From Akkermansiaceae bacterium UBA5020 (GTDB lineage: Bacteria > Verrucomicrobiota > Verrucomicrobiia > Verrucomicrobiales > DEV007), in NCBI GenBank assembly GCA_002396885.1, contig DGXY01000046.1, positions 7,718-53,754 on the forward strand: a DNA stretch of 46,037 bases, in the 5' to 3' direction. Made by a program: the position numbers and the translations under genes. The notes under the pieces are model-generated. The model was not told where the DNA came from. It made no database searches and saw only the letters and a list, made by a program, of their open reading frames with translations. Each line of letters begins with the position of its first letter. The first letter of the stretch is position 1. This document shows positions 16,774 to 24,626 of this stretch, piece by piece.

Positions 16774-17191
16774 CACGGGATTTTTGGTCGCAGCCGAGGT
16801 ATTGGAGCATCCCAATCATCTTTCTGCCTGACAGTGTTTCTTTGAATTGCGGGCTGCGGGCGATTCTTTTGCGTTGGTGCCTCAAGTCCTCGCCGAGTTC
16901 ATCCACGTGGTGACCGATCCCAAGCGTTTTCGATCACCGCTTCCCATGGACGAGGCATTGGAAAGGGCTGAGGCGTGGTGGCGGTCCCCTGAGATCATTG
17001 GTTTGTTTGAAGGTGGTGCCTCCGTCGCCACGTTTTTCCAGTGGATGCACCGTCATCGTCTCGGGCGGAAGCGGATTCTCGATACCAAGCTTCCCGCAGT
17101 TTTCCGTGAGGCGGGAATCGCCTCCGTCCTTACCACGAATCCTTCCGACTTCAGGAATCTGGGAGGATTTTCGGTGATCACGCCGTCGTAG
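16757..17191 (+). pseudogene. PIN-domain VapC-like toxin, interrupted by an in-frame TGA
   Basis: Reading from the ATG at 16757 gives 'MIHGIDTGFLVAAEVLEHP', the PIN-domain N-terminus with the first catalytic Asp (D6). At codon 25 (16829-16831) there is a TGA, after which the same frame continues as QCFFEL and on through 'VPQVLAEFIHVVTDPKRF', where the acidic residue after LAEF fits the second catalytic position. It runs on to 'ILDTKLPAVFREAGIASVLT' with a further Asp and stops at 17191. A single C-to-T change (CGA to TGA) would explain the break. The rest is about full length, so loss looks recent or is a sequencing error. An internal TTG at 16847 could start a fragment lacking the first catalytic Asp. 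Confidence 0.8.
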
Positions 17192-17223
17192 ACTTCGCTT
17201 TCTGGTTCAGGGCATTCCCAAAG

Positions 17224-17547
17224 TTGAAGCCGGATGAGGCGATCGCGGGGGCTCTCTGCGGAACCATTCTCATTTTTACAGGTCCTGTCAGAATTTTCCT
17301 CACAAAAGCGGCGGCCAATGATGAGAAGACTGTCGTGCTCGCGAAATCCGCGCACCATTCGTTTTTGAGAATCGAGCGCAGAGCAAGAGAGTATGCGGCC
17401 AAGCTCACTCCGAAGACTCTTGAGATCTACGATTCCGCAACCGTTTGTATTTGGATTGATACGAAGGATCTCTTTGGCGGGCATAGGATTCTGTTGACCT
17501 TGCGGGATGGAGGCAACGAATGCATCGATGCCCGGCTCTGGGGGTGA
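17224..17547 (+). CDS. Hypothetical protein (doubtful ORF)
   Basis: This is a 107-codon frame from a TTG, lying in the 429-bp space between the interrupted toxin and the second aldehyde dehydrogenase. The predicted protein has a hydrophobic stretch near residues 8-25 (IAGALCGTILIFTGPVRIF) and then a mixed charged region; I recognise no family. The frame is open further upstream without an ATG, and no ribosome-binding site is evident. Amino-acid composition is plausible for a protein, but antisense frames are also open. The rest of this spacer shows nothing else. Confidence 0.25.
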   Translation: MKPDEAIAGALCGTILIFTGPVRIFLTKAAANDEKTVVLAKSAHHSFLRIERRAREYAAKLTPKTLEIYDSATVCIWIDTKDLFGGHRILLTLRDGGNECIDARLWG

Positions 17548-17620
17548 TTCGAGCAAGAGCAGAAGACAACTTCCGATCATTCGCGCTTGATCAGCGTGCT
17601 CCCGGGCGCGTTGTTCCTTC

Positions 17621-19213
17621 ATGACCCTTACCGGACACCAACTCCTCGGCTCGCGCGAATCGGGGGCCTCTTCCGAGACCTTCGTCGCCCGCAATCTCGC
17701 CCTTGGCACGGATCTCGAGCCCGTCTTCCACGAGGCTTCCGAAGCCGAGATCGACGAGGCGGTGAGTCTCGCCACGGCCGCCTTCGATCCCTTCCGCCGC
17801 CTCCTTCCCGAGGCTCGAGCCGATTTCCTCGACGCCATCGCTGAGGAAGTGCTCGCCCTCGGCGACGAGCTCCTCCTCCGCGCCGCGGCCGAGACGGCCC
17901 ATCCCCTGCCGCGTTGCGCCGCCGAGCGCGACCGCGTCCTCACCCACACACGGCAGTTCGCGCAATGGATCCGCGAGGGCTCGTGGGTCGATGCCCGGAT
18001 CGATCGCGGCAATCCTCAGCGCCAGCCCTTGCCCAAACCCGATGTGCGTTCGCTACTCGAACCGGTCGGCCCGGTCGCCGTCTTCGGGGCGAGCAATTTC
18101 CCCATTGCCATCTCCGTGCTCGGCACCGACACGATCTCTGCCTTTGCCGCCGGCTGTCCCGTTGTCGTCAAAGCCCATCCCGCCCATCCCGGCACCTGCG
18201 AGATCGCGGCACGTGCCATCCAGCGGGCCGCGGCACGCACGCGCATGCCCGAGGGCATCTTTTCCCTGATCCAAGGCCGCACCCCGGCGACCGGTAGCCG
18301 GCTCGTGCGCCAACCCGGCATCGCCGCGGCCGCCTTCACCGGATCGCTCGCAGGAGGGCGCGCCCTCTTTGATATCGCCAACGCGCGTCCCCAGCCGATT
18401 CCCTTCTACGCCGAGATGGGCAGCATCAATCCCGTCTTCCTCCTGCCCGGTGCCCTCAAGGCCCGTGCCGAAGGGATCGCCCAGGGCTTTGTCGGCGCCC
18501 TCACCGCCGGGGTCGGACAATTTTGCACCAATCCCGGTCTCGTCCTCGGGCTCGAAAGCGAGGAGTGGACGCGCTTCCGGACTCTCGCTGCGGAGAAGGT
18601 CGGGGGATATGCTCCCGCCACGATGCTCCACGAGGGCATCCATGGGGCTTACGTCGCCGGAATCGCGGATCGTCTTGAGCGAGCCGGACTCGAACGGGTC
18701 GGTCAATCGGCCCATCCCGCCGATCCCGCGCGGGGCGAGGCCGCCGCCTACCTCTTTGCCACCACCCAGAAGGGGCTCCTCGCCGACCCGACCCTGTTTG
18801 AAGAGCTCTTTGGTCCGGTCTCGACCCTCGTTTCGTGCCGCGATCCGGGGGATTTCCTCGAAATCGCCGAGCGGCTCGAGGGCTCCCTCAGCGCCACGGT
18901 CCACGGCACCGAGGAGGATCTCGCCAATCACCGCGAACTCATCTCGCTGCTCCGGCGCAAGGTGGGACGGCTCATTTTCAATGGCTATCCCGTCGGGCTC
19001 GAAATCTGCCACAGCATTCACCACGGTGGGCCTTTTCCAGCCACCACCCACAGCCATTTCACCAGCATCGGGACCCGCGCCATGAACCGCTTCGTTCGCC
19101 CCGTCTGCTATCAGGACTGGCCCGACGCCTTCCTCCCGATGGAACTCCAGAACGCCAATCCCCGAGGCATCTTGCGCCTTCTTGACGGCGAGCGAATCCG
19201 CGACGAGGCCTGA
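17621..19213 (+). CDS. Aldehyde dehydrogenase, alpha-ketoglutaric semialdehyde type (paralogue)
   Basis: The 530-residue enzyme is related to but distinct from the one at 13901. It carries catalytic C302 (GVGQFCTNPG), base E265 (FYAEMGSINP) and cofactor-site FGASNFP (155-161). The 'MTLTGHQLLGS' start is typical of NADP-dependent 2,5-dioxovalerate dehydrogenases, which oxidise alpha-ketoglutaric semialdehyde to 2-oxoglutarate at the end of glucarate, galactarate, pentonate or hydroxyproline breakdown. Both dehydrogenases end with the class pattern '(M/I)(N/H)HGGP(Y/F)PAT'. It is separated from the DapA-family gene by the toxin-antitoxin remnant, so it is probably transcribed separately. The ATG at 17621 has no clear Shine-Dalgarno. 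Confidence 0.88.
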   Translation: MTLTGHQLLGSRESGASSETFVARNLALGTDLEPVFHEASEAEIDEAVSLATAAFDPFRRLLPEARADFLDAIAEEVLALGDELLLRAAAETAHPLPRCAAERDRVLTHTRQFAQWIREGSWVDARIDRGNPQRQPLPKPDVRSLLEPVGPVAVFGASNFPIAISVLGTDTISAFAAGCPVVVKAHPAHPGTCEIAARAIQRAAARTRMPEGIFSLIQGRTPATGSRLVRQPGIAAAAFTGSLAGGRALFDIANARPQPIPFYAEMGSINPVFLLPGALKARAEGIAQGFVGALTAGVGQFCTNPGLVLGLESEEWTRFRTLAAEKVGGYAPATMLHEGIHGAYVAGIADRLERAGLERVGQSAHPADPARGEAAAYLFATTQKGLLADPTLFEELFGPVSTLVSCRDPGDFLEIAERLEGSLSATVHGTEEDLANHRELISLLRRKVGRLIFNGYPVGLEICHSIHHGGPFPATTHSHFTSIGTRAMNRFVRPVCYQDWPDAFLPMELQNANPRGILRLLDGERIRDEA

Positions 19214-19461
19214 AAACCCCGGAAGGCGCGTCTTTTGGCCTCCGTTAGCGCGATAAGGGGATGATTTTTGCGGCCCAGATCACACGATTTTTCTTGGAAA
19301 CTGGTTGGATTTTCTTAAAAATGGGCAAACCTAATTAGGGTCCTTCACTGGGCTACTATGCTCACTGCTTGGCAATTCGATTCTGACCCCGGTCACTCGT
19401 TTTACCCGGACGGAGGCACGGCTGCTTGGATTGCGAAGGACCGGCAACTGGTTAAGAATCG

Positions 19462-20013
19462 ATGAAATTGTACATTGGAAATCTGTCTTACGACACTGCT
19501 GAAGCCGAACTGCGGGAATTCCTCGCGCAATACGAGCCCATTGTTGATCTGCACATGCCGATCGACCGGGAAACCGGGCGGCCTCGCGGCTTCGCCTTTG
19601 TCACCCTCTCCAGCCGGGAACTCGGCGAAGCGGCGGTGGCACAGCTGGACGGTGCCGATCTCGGTGGCCGTAACCTCCGCGTGCGCGAAGCGGAAGAACG
19701 CCGGAGCGTTCCCGGTGGCGGTGGTGGCGGCGGCGGTGGACGTCCTCCCCGCAGCGGCGGTGGTGGTGGTGGTGGTGGTGGTGGTGGCTACGACCGTCGT
19801 GGCGGTGGCGGCGGCGGAGGTGGTGGAGGTCGGCCTCGTGGCGACCGTGAATTCCGCGACCGTGGCGATCGTGATTCCCGGGGCGACCGCGGCGATCGCG
19901 AGTTCCGTGGGGAACGGGAGTTCCGCGACCGTGGCAGTGACCGTGATTTCCGCGACCGCGGCGATCGCGATGACCGTGGCGGTGGTGGCGGAAAGCGTTA
20001 TCGCAGTCTTTGA
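19462..20013 (+). CDS. RRM RNA-binding protein with Gly-rich/RGD-rich tail
   Basis: Residues 1-80 form one RNA recognition motif: RNP2 LYIGNL near residues 3-8 and RNP1 RGFAFVTL near residues 45-52, as in small bacterial/cyanobacterial-type Rbp proteins. After residue 85 comes a polyglycine region, then Arg/Asp/Gly/Phe-rich repeats (DREFRDRGDRD-like), ending in KRYRSL. Total length is 183 residues; a long disordered basic/acidic tail is a hallmark of eukaryote-like RGG proteins and of some Verrucomicrobia and Planctomycetes homologues. It likely binds single-stranded RNA and may phase-separate or act in the cold; that is inference. A 248-bp leader separates it from the dehydrogenase, so it probably has its own promoter and untranslated region. 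Confidence 0.9.
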   Translation: MKLYIGNLSYDTAEAELREFLAQYEPIVDLHMPIDRETGRPRGFAFVTLSSRELGEAAVAQLDGADLGGRNLRVREAEERRSVPGGGGGGGGGRPPRSGGGGGGGGGGGYDRRGGGGGGGGGGRPRGDREFRDRGDRDSRGDRGDREFRGEREFRDRGSDRDFRDRGDRDDRGGGGGKRYRSL

Positions 20014-20133
20014 GGTCTCATCGACCAGTTGGCCTAATGGCCGCTATGTTTTTTAATCCAATCGCCCGTTCAGTCGGGCGCGAGCTTCGTATTGTCTTGA
20101 TACCGACTCACTCAACGATCACTCTCCATTTTC

Positions 20134-21261
20134 ATGTTTTCTAAAATCCCTTTCGATCGGATCAACTGGACGACCAGTTCCTTCCTGATCGTCACCTTCT
20201 TCACCGCGCTGATTGGCACACCGCTTTACATCGCATATTTCGGCATCGATTTTTTCCAGATCGCTCTTTTCGTCGTCTTTTTCATCGCCACGGGGATGAG
20301 TATCACCCTCGGCTATCACCGCCTCTTCGCCCACAAGGCCTTCAAGGCGGGCAATTCGGTTAAGTTGACGACGCTCCTGTTCGGTGCGGCGGCTTTCGAG
20401 GATTCGGCGCTCGATTGGTCTTCCGACCATCGCGAACATCACAAACATGTTGATGACGAGGACGATGATCCCTACGCCATCTCGCGCGGCTTCTTTTGGG
20501 CGCACATGGGCTGGATCTTTTTCAAGCTCTACCCCCGTCCCCTCGCCAACGTCAGTGATCTCAAGAAAGATCCTCTCGTGATGTGGCAGCACCGCTACCA
20601 CCGGCCCCTCGGCTTCGCGGTTGGTATGATCCTTCCCGCCGTCATCGGTTTTCTTTACGGAGGATGGGAGTCCGCCCTCGGTGCCTTCCTCATCGCCGGT
20701 GTCGCCCGCCTCGTCTGCGTTCAGCATTGCACTTTCTTCATCAATTCGCTCTGCCACACCATTGGCAAGCGTCCCTACGATTCCTCCACCAGTGCGCGCG
20801 ATAGCGGGCTCATGGCCATCTTCACTTTCGGAGAGGGCTATCACAACTATCACCACTCCTTCCAGCACGACTACCGCAATGGAGTGAAGCCCTGGCAGTG
20901 GGATCCCACGAAGTGGGCGATCTGGACTCTCTCGAAGCTCGGCCTCGCGACGGAACTTCGCCGCGTTCCCGAGGAAAAAATCGTCCTCGCCGAACTCCGT
21001 GAGATGAAAGATCGCGCCGCCGCCCAGATTGCCAGTGGCAGCGCCTGGAAATTCACTTGCCCGACCCGGGAGAAGGCCTACGCCACCCTGCTCGAACTCT
21101 CGCAGCAACTCAGCGAGGGCTACACCGAACTGGAGAGTGCTGTCGGTGATCGCATCAAAATCTCCCGTGAGGCTCTGAGCCGCTGGCGTCAAATGGGTGC
21201 CGACGTGGGCGAGCAGATCATGCTCCTGCGTTCCCTTCAGAGGCAGCCGGTGATGGCCTGA
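20134..21261 (+). CDS. Membrane acyl-CoA/acyl-lipid delta-9-type fatty acid desaturase
   Basis: The 375-residue protein has the three histidine boxes of the stearoyl-CoA desaturase family: HRLFAH (62-67), HREHH (99-103) and HNYHH (237-241). It has hydrophobic segments near residues 15-55 and 160-200. The family introduces a cis double bond into long acyl chains in the membrane with a di-iron centre, O2 and an electron donor. After residue 280 there is an extra C-terminal helical extension (DRAAAQIASGS...ELSQQLSEGY) of unknown role. It follows the RRM gene by 120 bp on the same strand; both could serve low-temperature adaptation, but this is only suggested by adjacency. Confidence 0.92.
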   Translation: MFSKIPFDRINWTTSSFLIVTFFTALIGTPLYIAYFGIDFFQIALFVVFFIATGMSITLGYHRLFAHKAFKAGNSVKLTTLLFGAAAFEDSALDWSSDHREHHKHVDDEDDDPYAISRGFFWAHMGWIFFKLYPRPLANVSDLKKDPLVMWQHRYHRPLGFAVGMILPAVIGFLYGGWESALGAFLIAGVARLVCVQHCTFFINSLCHTIGKRPYDSSTSARDSGLMAIFTFGEGYHNYHHSFQHDYRNGVKPWQWDPTKWAIWTLSKLGLATELRRVPEEKIVLAELREMKDRAAAQIASGSAWKFTCPTREKAYATLLELSQQLSEGYTELESAVGDRIKISREALSRWRQMGADVGEQIMLLRSLQRQPVMA

Positions 21262-21344
21262 TTGGCTACGTTTCAGAAATGTCGGGCGTGGGCGGTTCGT
21301 TTTTTTGAATTGCCGATCGTCCGACCTTCCCGCATTTTCCCGCC

Positions 21345-22364
21345 ATGACCCAACCCTTTTCCCTCAGAACCGGCGTCCAGCTCGGCGTCGTCCCTACCCA
21401 CATCAAGTTTGTCGGAGGCCTCGTGCCCGATGGCGAGGGACGTTTGCCCCGTGGTGACGACGGACGCCTCATTGTCGTCAGCGAGATGGCCGCCATTTGC
21501 GAGGCCAGTCCGGTGCCGGTGCAGAATGCCCAGATCACGATTTTCCCCGGCACCCACGAAGCCGACACCGACGAGATGTTCGGCGGGCTTCGCGACCTCG
21601 GTCTCGGGCTTCATCCCATCATGATGGTCGGCGGCGCCGACCCCATGGATCCGGCCGATGAGGAAAAGGTCGCGGCGATGCTGGCGGCTGGGCTGAAAGT
21701 CGCGATCAAACACGGGATCACCCAAGTCGCCTCGACTTCGATCGAGCAGTGGATGCAGCCCGGTGCCACTCCGAAGACGGGCGAAGCGTTCGCCGCCGCC
21801 GTTGCCCAGAATGTCCGTGCCCACCTCCGCGCCTACCGCGAGGCGGGGATCGAGGGGAGCTGCATCGAGACTTGGCACATCGAATTCCTCCGTAACGGCG
21901 AATTTCAGACCTTCAACGATCTTGCGAAGTGCTGGGAATTCGTGAAGGCCGCGAACGCCGAACTCGGCTCGAAATTCTTCAAGATCATGGTCGACGCCGC
22001 CCATTGCGGGGATTCCGGTCTCTCCATCCCCGAGAACGAGGCCCTCATCGCCTCGGTGGCGGCCGCTGATGAGTTCGGTACCTTCCACGCCTCGGCCAAG
22101 ACGACCCGTGGTTGTCTCAGCACCGACGACGGCTGGATCGGCGCCCTCCTCGCCGCCGCCGCCAAGACCGGGAAACTCAAGTATGTCTTTGTCGAGATCT
22201 TCCACCACGAAGATCCCGCCCTCGAGGCTCTGCGCCAGCTTGATCCCGGACACGGCATCGACACCACCGACGGCCGCACTTACCGGCAGGCGACGATCGA
22301 CGGAGTGGTGGACGTCGCGCGCAGGCTGAATAACCTCGTCGCGCGCGGATTGTTGAAGAACTGA
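21345..22364 (+). CDS. Xylose isomerase-like TIM-barrel protein
   Basis: This 339-residue protein looks like a divergent member of the sugar phosphate isomerase/epimerase superfamily. Candidate metal ligands are E175 (IETWH), D217 (MVDAAHCGDSG), H248 (GTFHAS) and E284 (FVEIFHHED), in the normal order and spacing. 'MMVGGADPMDPADEEK' and 'TRGCLSTDDGWIG' are distinctive but I cannot tie them to a known enzyme. It has no signal peptide and stands between the desaturase and tRNA-Leu. The fold is a reasonable inference; the reaction is unknown. Confidence 0.7.
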   Translation: MTQPFSLRTGVQLGVVPTHIKFVGGLVPDGEGRLPRGDDGRLIVVSEMAAICEASPVPVQNAQITIFPGTHEADTDEMFGGLRDLGLGLHPIMMVGGADPMDPADEEKVAAMLAAGLKVAIKHGITQVASTSIEQWMQPGATPKTGEAFAAAVAQNVRAHLRAYREAGIEGSCIETWHIEFLRNGEFQTFNDLAKCWEFVKAANAELGSKFFKIMVDAAHCGDSGLSIPENEALIASVAAADEFGTFHASAKTTRGCLSTDDGWIGALLAAAAKTGKLKYVFVEIFHHEDPALEALRQLDPGHGIDTTDGRTYRQATIDGVVDVARRLNNLVARGLLKN

Positions 22365-22439
22365 GTGACCCGGCCGGCCTGGTCCCGGCAGGGTTGCGTT
22401 GCAAAGCGGAGCGGATTTAAGTGATCCATCCCCGCAAAC

Positions 22440-22522
22440 GTCGGCGTGGCGGAATGGTAGACGCAGCGGACTTAAAATCCGCTTGGAGCGATCCAGTGCG
22501 GGTTCGAGTCCCGCCGCCGACA
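22440..22522 (+). tRNA. tRNA-Leu (anticodon UAA)
   Basis: The acceptor stem GTCGGCG (22440-22446) pairs with CGCCGAC (22515-22521), with discriminator A at 22522. The anticodon arm has a CTTAAAA loop, giving anticodon TAA. A long variable arm (TGGA/TCCA stem) marks a class II tRNA, and the T-arm contains GGTTCGAGTCC. CCA is not encoded. No integrase lies beside it. Confidence 0.97.
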
Positions 22523-22865
22523 TCTCAACGAGTTATAAAGGAAACGAAAGCTCTTTTTCTAGCGGGGAACTGATTCGTCCGCTTTCGGTCCGCTTTTGCG
22601 GTTCTCCTCGCCCTTTGGCGGGCTGCGACCTTATACGGGTCACTCACCTTCGAGGACGTGGCGGGCGCGTTGTCGGCGATCCTGTGGCCACGCCTGCGGT
22701 TCAGAGCCGGGCGGTGTCGCAACTGGTGTCGAGGACGGTGTCGAGGGCGAGCGGAGCGAAGGCGAGGGCGGTTTGGATGACTTTCGTATCGATGAATTCC
22801 ACCCTAGCGCCGGCGCCCGGCGAGCCAAATGGGGTGCAACCCCACCGCAGATGAGAACCCGTTTT
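22523..22865. other. Gene-poor spacer after tRNA-Leu
   Basis: I see no convincing gene, repeat or att-like duplicate in these 343 bp. Open frames exist on both strands but have low-complexity products without recognisable motifs. The start is AT-rich and the rest GC-rich. Confidence 0.5.
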
Positions 22866-23015
22866 TCAAAGGACCCGACGTCCTTGGATGAGTCTCACCA
22901 GAAGGACGACGACAGCGACGACGACGAGAATATGGATGAGTCCGCCCATGGTGTAACTGGTCACGAGACCGAGTGCCCAGAGGACGAGGAGAATGATGGC
23001 GAGGGTCATTAGCAT
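22866..23015 (-). CDS. Lmo0937-family small membrane protein
   Basis: This 49-residue protein reads MLMTLAIILLVLWALGLV, then TSYTMGGLIHIL, a second hydrophobic helix and the ending QGRRVL. It matches the short Lmo0937-type family (two transmembrane helices, a conserved TxGGxIH turn, terminal Gly-Arg-Arg). An AGGAAA ribosome-binding site lies about 9 nt before the ATG at 23015. These proteins are widespread in stress-related clusters with CsbD and YqjE-like proteins, as here, but their role is unknown. Confidence 0.85.
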   Translation of the reverse strand: MLMTLAIILLVLWALGLVTSYTMGGLIHILVVVAVVVLLVRLIQGRRVL

Positions 23016-23147
23016 GGGATGATTTCCTTTCGGCGGATGGATTCGTGGTGATTCCCACGACCGGTCTCCGCTGGACCGGCGGCGTGAGGATTTGTTGGAA
23101 AAGAGAGTGTCGCAGTGGATGGCGTTCGGTCGGTCGAGCGAGGCGAT

Positions 23148-23384
23148 TTACCGGACGTTGCGGGTCACGGTGGGCCGGTAGTTGCTGTTCCTCTCCTCGA
23201 TATCGCCTTTGGAGTAATAGTAACTGCCCTCGGCATCGCTGCGGTAATAGGGCCGGGGCAAGCCCCGAGGTGTAGCCTTGCCTCGGACCGGCTGATGAGG
23301 CTTTGACCATTGTCCCGTGCGGCAACTGGTGAGGAAGATCAGAGCGCTTACAATCAGGATCGTGAGAATGATGATCGTTTTCAT
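23148..23384 (-). CDS. Small predicted lipoprotein
   Basis: The 78-residue product begins MKTIIILTILIVSALIFLTSC, a signal peptide whose lipobox (L-T-S-C) puts the modified Cys at residue 21. The mature part is short, basic and Tyr/Arg-rich and matches no family I know. One copy of the GGTAGGGT...CCCC element lies 91 bp upstream in the same orientation. The gene is divergent from the response regulator at 23668, which has its own copy. Likely envelope-located. Confidence 0.7.
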   Translation of the reverse strand: MKTIIILTILIVSALIFLTSCRTGQWSKPHQPVRGKATPRGLPRPYYRSDAEGSYYYSKGDIEERNSNYRPTVTRNVR

Positions 23385-23475
23385 GGCGGAAGCGGCCTTG
23401 GTTCGGCCGGGTCATCGCAATGGTGTGGTTGACCATTGCTATCGGAGCATCGCCTCGCGCCAGCCGGGTCGCGAT

Positions 23476-23491
23476 GGGGGGAAACCCTACT
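23476..23491 (-). promoter_or_regulatory. Recurring 16-bp element, copy A
   Basis: On the minus strand this reads AGTAGGGTTTCCCCCC, 14 of 16 matches to GGTAGGGTTTCACCCC. It lies 91 bp upstream of the small lipoprotein gene at 23384 and points toward it. Confidence 0.6.
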
Positions 23492-23567
23492 CTTGCTTCG
23501 TTCCGGGCAGGGGATCGCGTGAACGGGTTGGGTCTTTCTTCGGGGCAATCACGACCCGTGATCCCGG

Positions 23568-23583
23568 GGTAGGGTTTTTACCC
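23568..23583 (+). promoter_or_regulatory. Recurring 16-bp element, copy B
   Basis: This copy reads GGTAGGGTTTTTACCC, containing a GGGT/ACCC dyad, 84 bp before the ATG of the response regulator. It could be an autoregulatory site if that protein binds it. Confidence 0.65.
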
Positions 23584-23667
23584 ATGGACGCGTGATCGCT
23601 CTGGTCCGATCTTATCATCTGGCGTCAGGGCGATTCCCGCGAGTCAGGCTCTTTTCGAAACACCCAG

Positions 23668-24351
23668 ATGAGTGCCATCACCGTCCTTCTTGCCGAAGAC
23701 CACGCCATTGTCCGGGACGGGCTGAAAGTCCTCCTGGGCCTGGAAAAGGACCTCGAAATTGTCGGCGAGGCGAGCGACGGCCACGAGGCGGTGGAGTTGG
23801 CGAGATTGCTCCATCCGGACATTGTCGTGATGGATGTCGCCATGCCGGTGCTCAATGGACTGGAGGCGACACGACAAATCCTCCGCCATCAGTCGGCGAC
23901 GAAGATCATCATCCTCTCGGCCCACAATGACGATGCCTACGTCAAACAGGCGCTCGACTCGGGTGCTTCGGGATACCTCCTCAAGCAGATTGCCGCCAAT
24001 CTCCTTTCCCGTGCGATCCGGGAAGTGCACCGAGGCACGCCCTGTTTCAGCCCGGAAGTCTTCCGGCGTCTCGTCCACCATCGCGATCGGGCCCGCGCCG
24101 ACGGAGATCCGCGTGCCAAGGTCGGAGCCCCCGTCCTCAGCTCGCGCGAAATGGAAGTGCTCCAGCTCGTCGCCGAAGGCCACACGAACAAGGACATGGC
24201 CGCCCTCATGGGGATCAGCATCAAAACGGTCGAGAAACACCGTCACAATGTGATGGAGAAACTCAACATCCACGACATTGCTGGACTCACCCGCCACGCC
24301 ATCGAAAACGGGATCATCGAGTGCAGCGTGCAGCCGACAATGGAACGTTGA
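23668..24351 (+). CDS. NarL/FixJ-type response regulator
   Basis: The 227-residue protein has a receiver domain with acidic pocket E10/D11, phosphoacceptor D56 (DIVVMDVAMP) and K106. It is followed by a LuxR-type helix-turn-helix at about 155-215 (LSSREMEVLQLVAEG...SIKTVEKHRHNVMEKL). Phosphorylation would drive dimerisation and DNA binding. The probable partner is the HisKA_3 kinase convergently encoded at 24616-26616. A copy of the recurring 16-bp element lies upstream, so self-control is possible. Targets are unknown; dyad half-sites such as TAGGG/CCCTA are used by some relatives. Confidence 0.93.
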   Translation: MSAITVLLAEDHAIVRDGLKVLLGLEKDLEIVGEASDGHEAVELARLLHPDIVVMDVAMPVLNGLEATRQILRHQSATKIIILSAHNDDAYVKQALDSGASGYLLKQIAANLLSRAIREVHRGTPCFSPEVFRRLVHHRDRARADGDPRAKVGAPVLSSREMEVLQLVAEGHTNKDMAALMGISIKTVEKHRHNVMEKLNIHDIAGLTRHAIENGIIECSVQPTMER

Positions 24352-24383
24352 GGCATTTGGAAACCACGGAAATCGATCGACCC

Positions 24384-24605
24384 ATGAGACCTCAAACCAT
24401 CACCGGCATGGTCCTCGTAGCCCTCGGCGTAGTCGCTCTCGCCTACCAGGGCATCACCTACACTTCGAGAGGGGACACCATCGATCTCGGACCTCTCACC
24501 ATCACCACCGAGCAGAAAAAGACCCTGCCCCTTCCTCCCGTCCTCGGCATTCTTGCCCTCGTCGGTGGAGTCGTCCTGCTGGTGATGGACCGCCGGAGGA
24601 ACTAG
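24384..24605 (+). CDS. Small two-helix membrane protein
   Basis: From the ATG at 24384 the 73-residue protein has one helix (about 6-25, GMVLVALGVVALAYQGI), a short polar middle with 'SRGDTIDLGPLTITTEQKKTLPLPP', and a second helix (about 50-68, LGILALVGGVVLLVM) followed by DRRRN. This arrangement recurs as a conserved small membrane protein in many bacteria, but no function is known to me. It starts 32 bp after the response regulator on the same strand and may be co-transcribed. Confidence 0.75.
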   Translation: MRPQTITGMVLVALGVVALAYQGITYTSRGDTIDLGPLTITTEQKKTLPLPPVLGILALVGGVVLLVMDRRRN

Positions 24606-24610
24606 CCCGG

Positions 24611-24626
24611 CCGCCTCATTCGGCGG
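24611..24626. terminator. Possible bidirectional hairpin between convergent genes
   Basis: A 5-bp GC-only stem (CCGCC with GGCGG) and 6-nt loop lie at the junction of the small membrane gene and the convergent kinase, overlapping the kinase stop codon. There is no T-run, so the call is weak. Confidence 0.3.

Noticed and set aside
16829..16831. TGA read as selenocysteine in the PIN-domain gene
   Set aside because: The position is not catalytic and no selenocysteine insertion hairpin is evident; a CGA-to-TGA change is simpler.
17053..18012. 319-codon minus-strand frame
   Set aside because: Covers antisense of both the PIN-domain remnant and the second dehydrogenase; no motif and Ser/Arg-rich composition.
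22440..22865. Integrated genetic island at tRNA-Leu
   Set aside because: No integrase, no visible repeat of the tRNA 3' end downstream, and normal-looking stress genes follow.
22596..23012. 138-codon plus-strand and 210-codon minus-strand frames around the small membrane genes
   Set aside because: Low-complexity acidic or basic products that are shadows of the Lmo0937-type gene and the lipoprotein.
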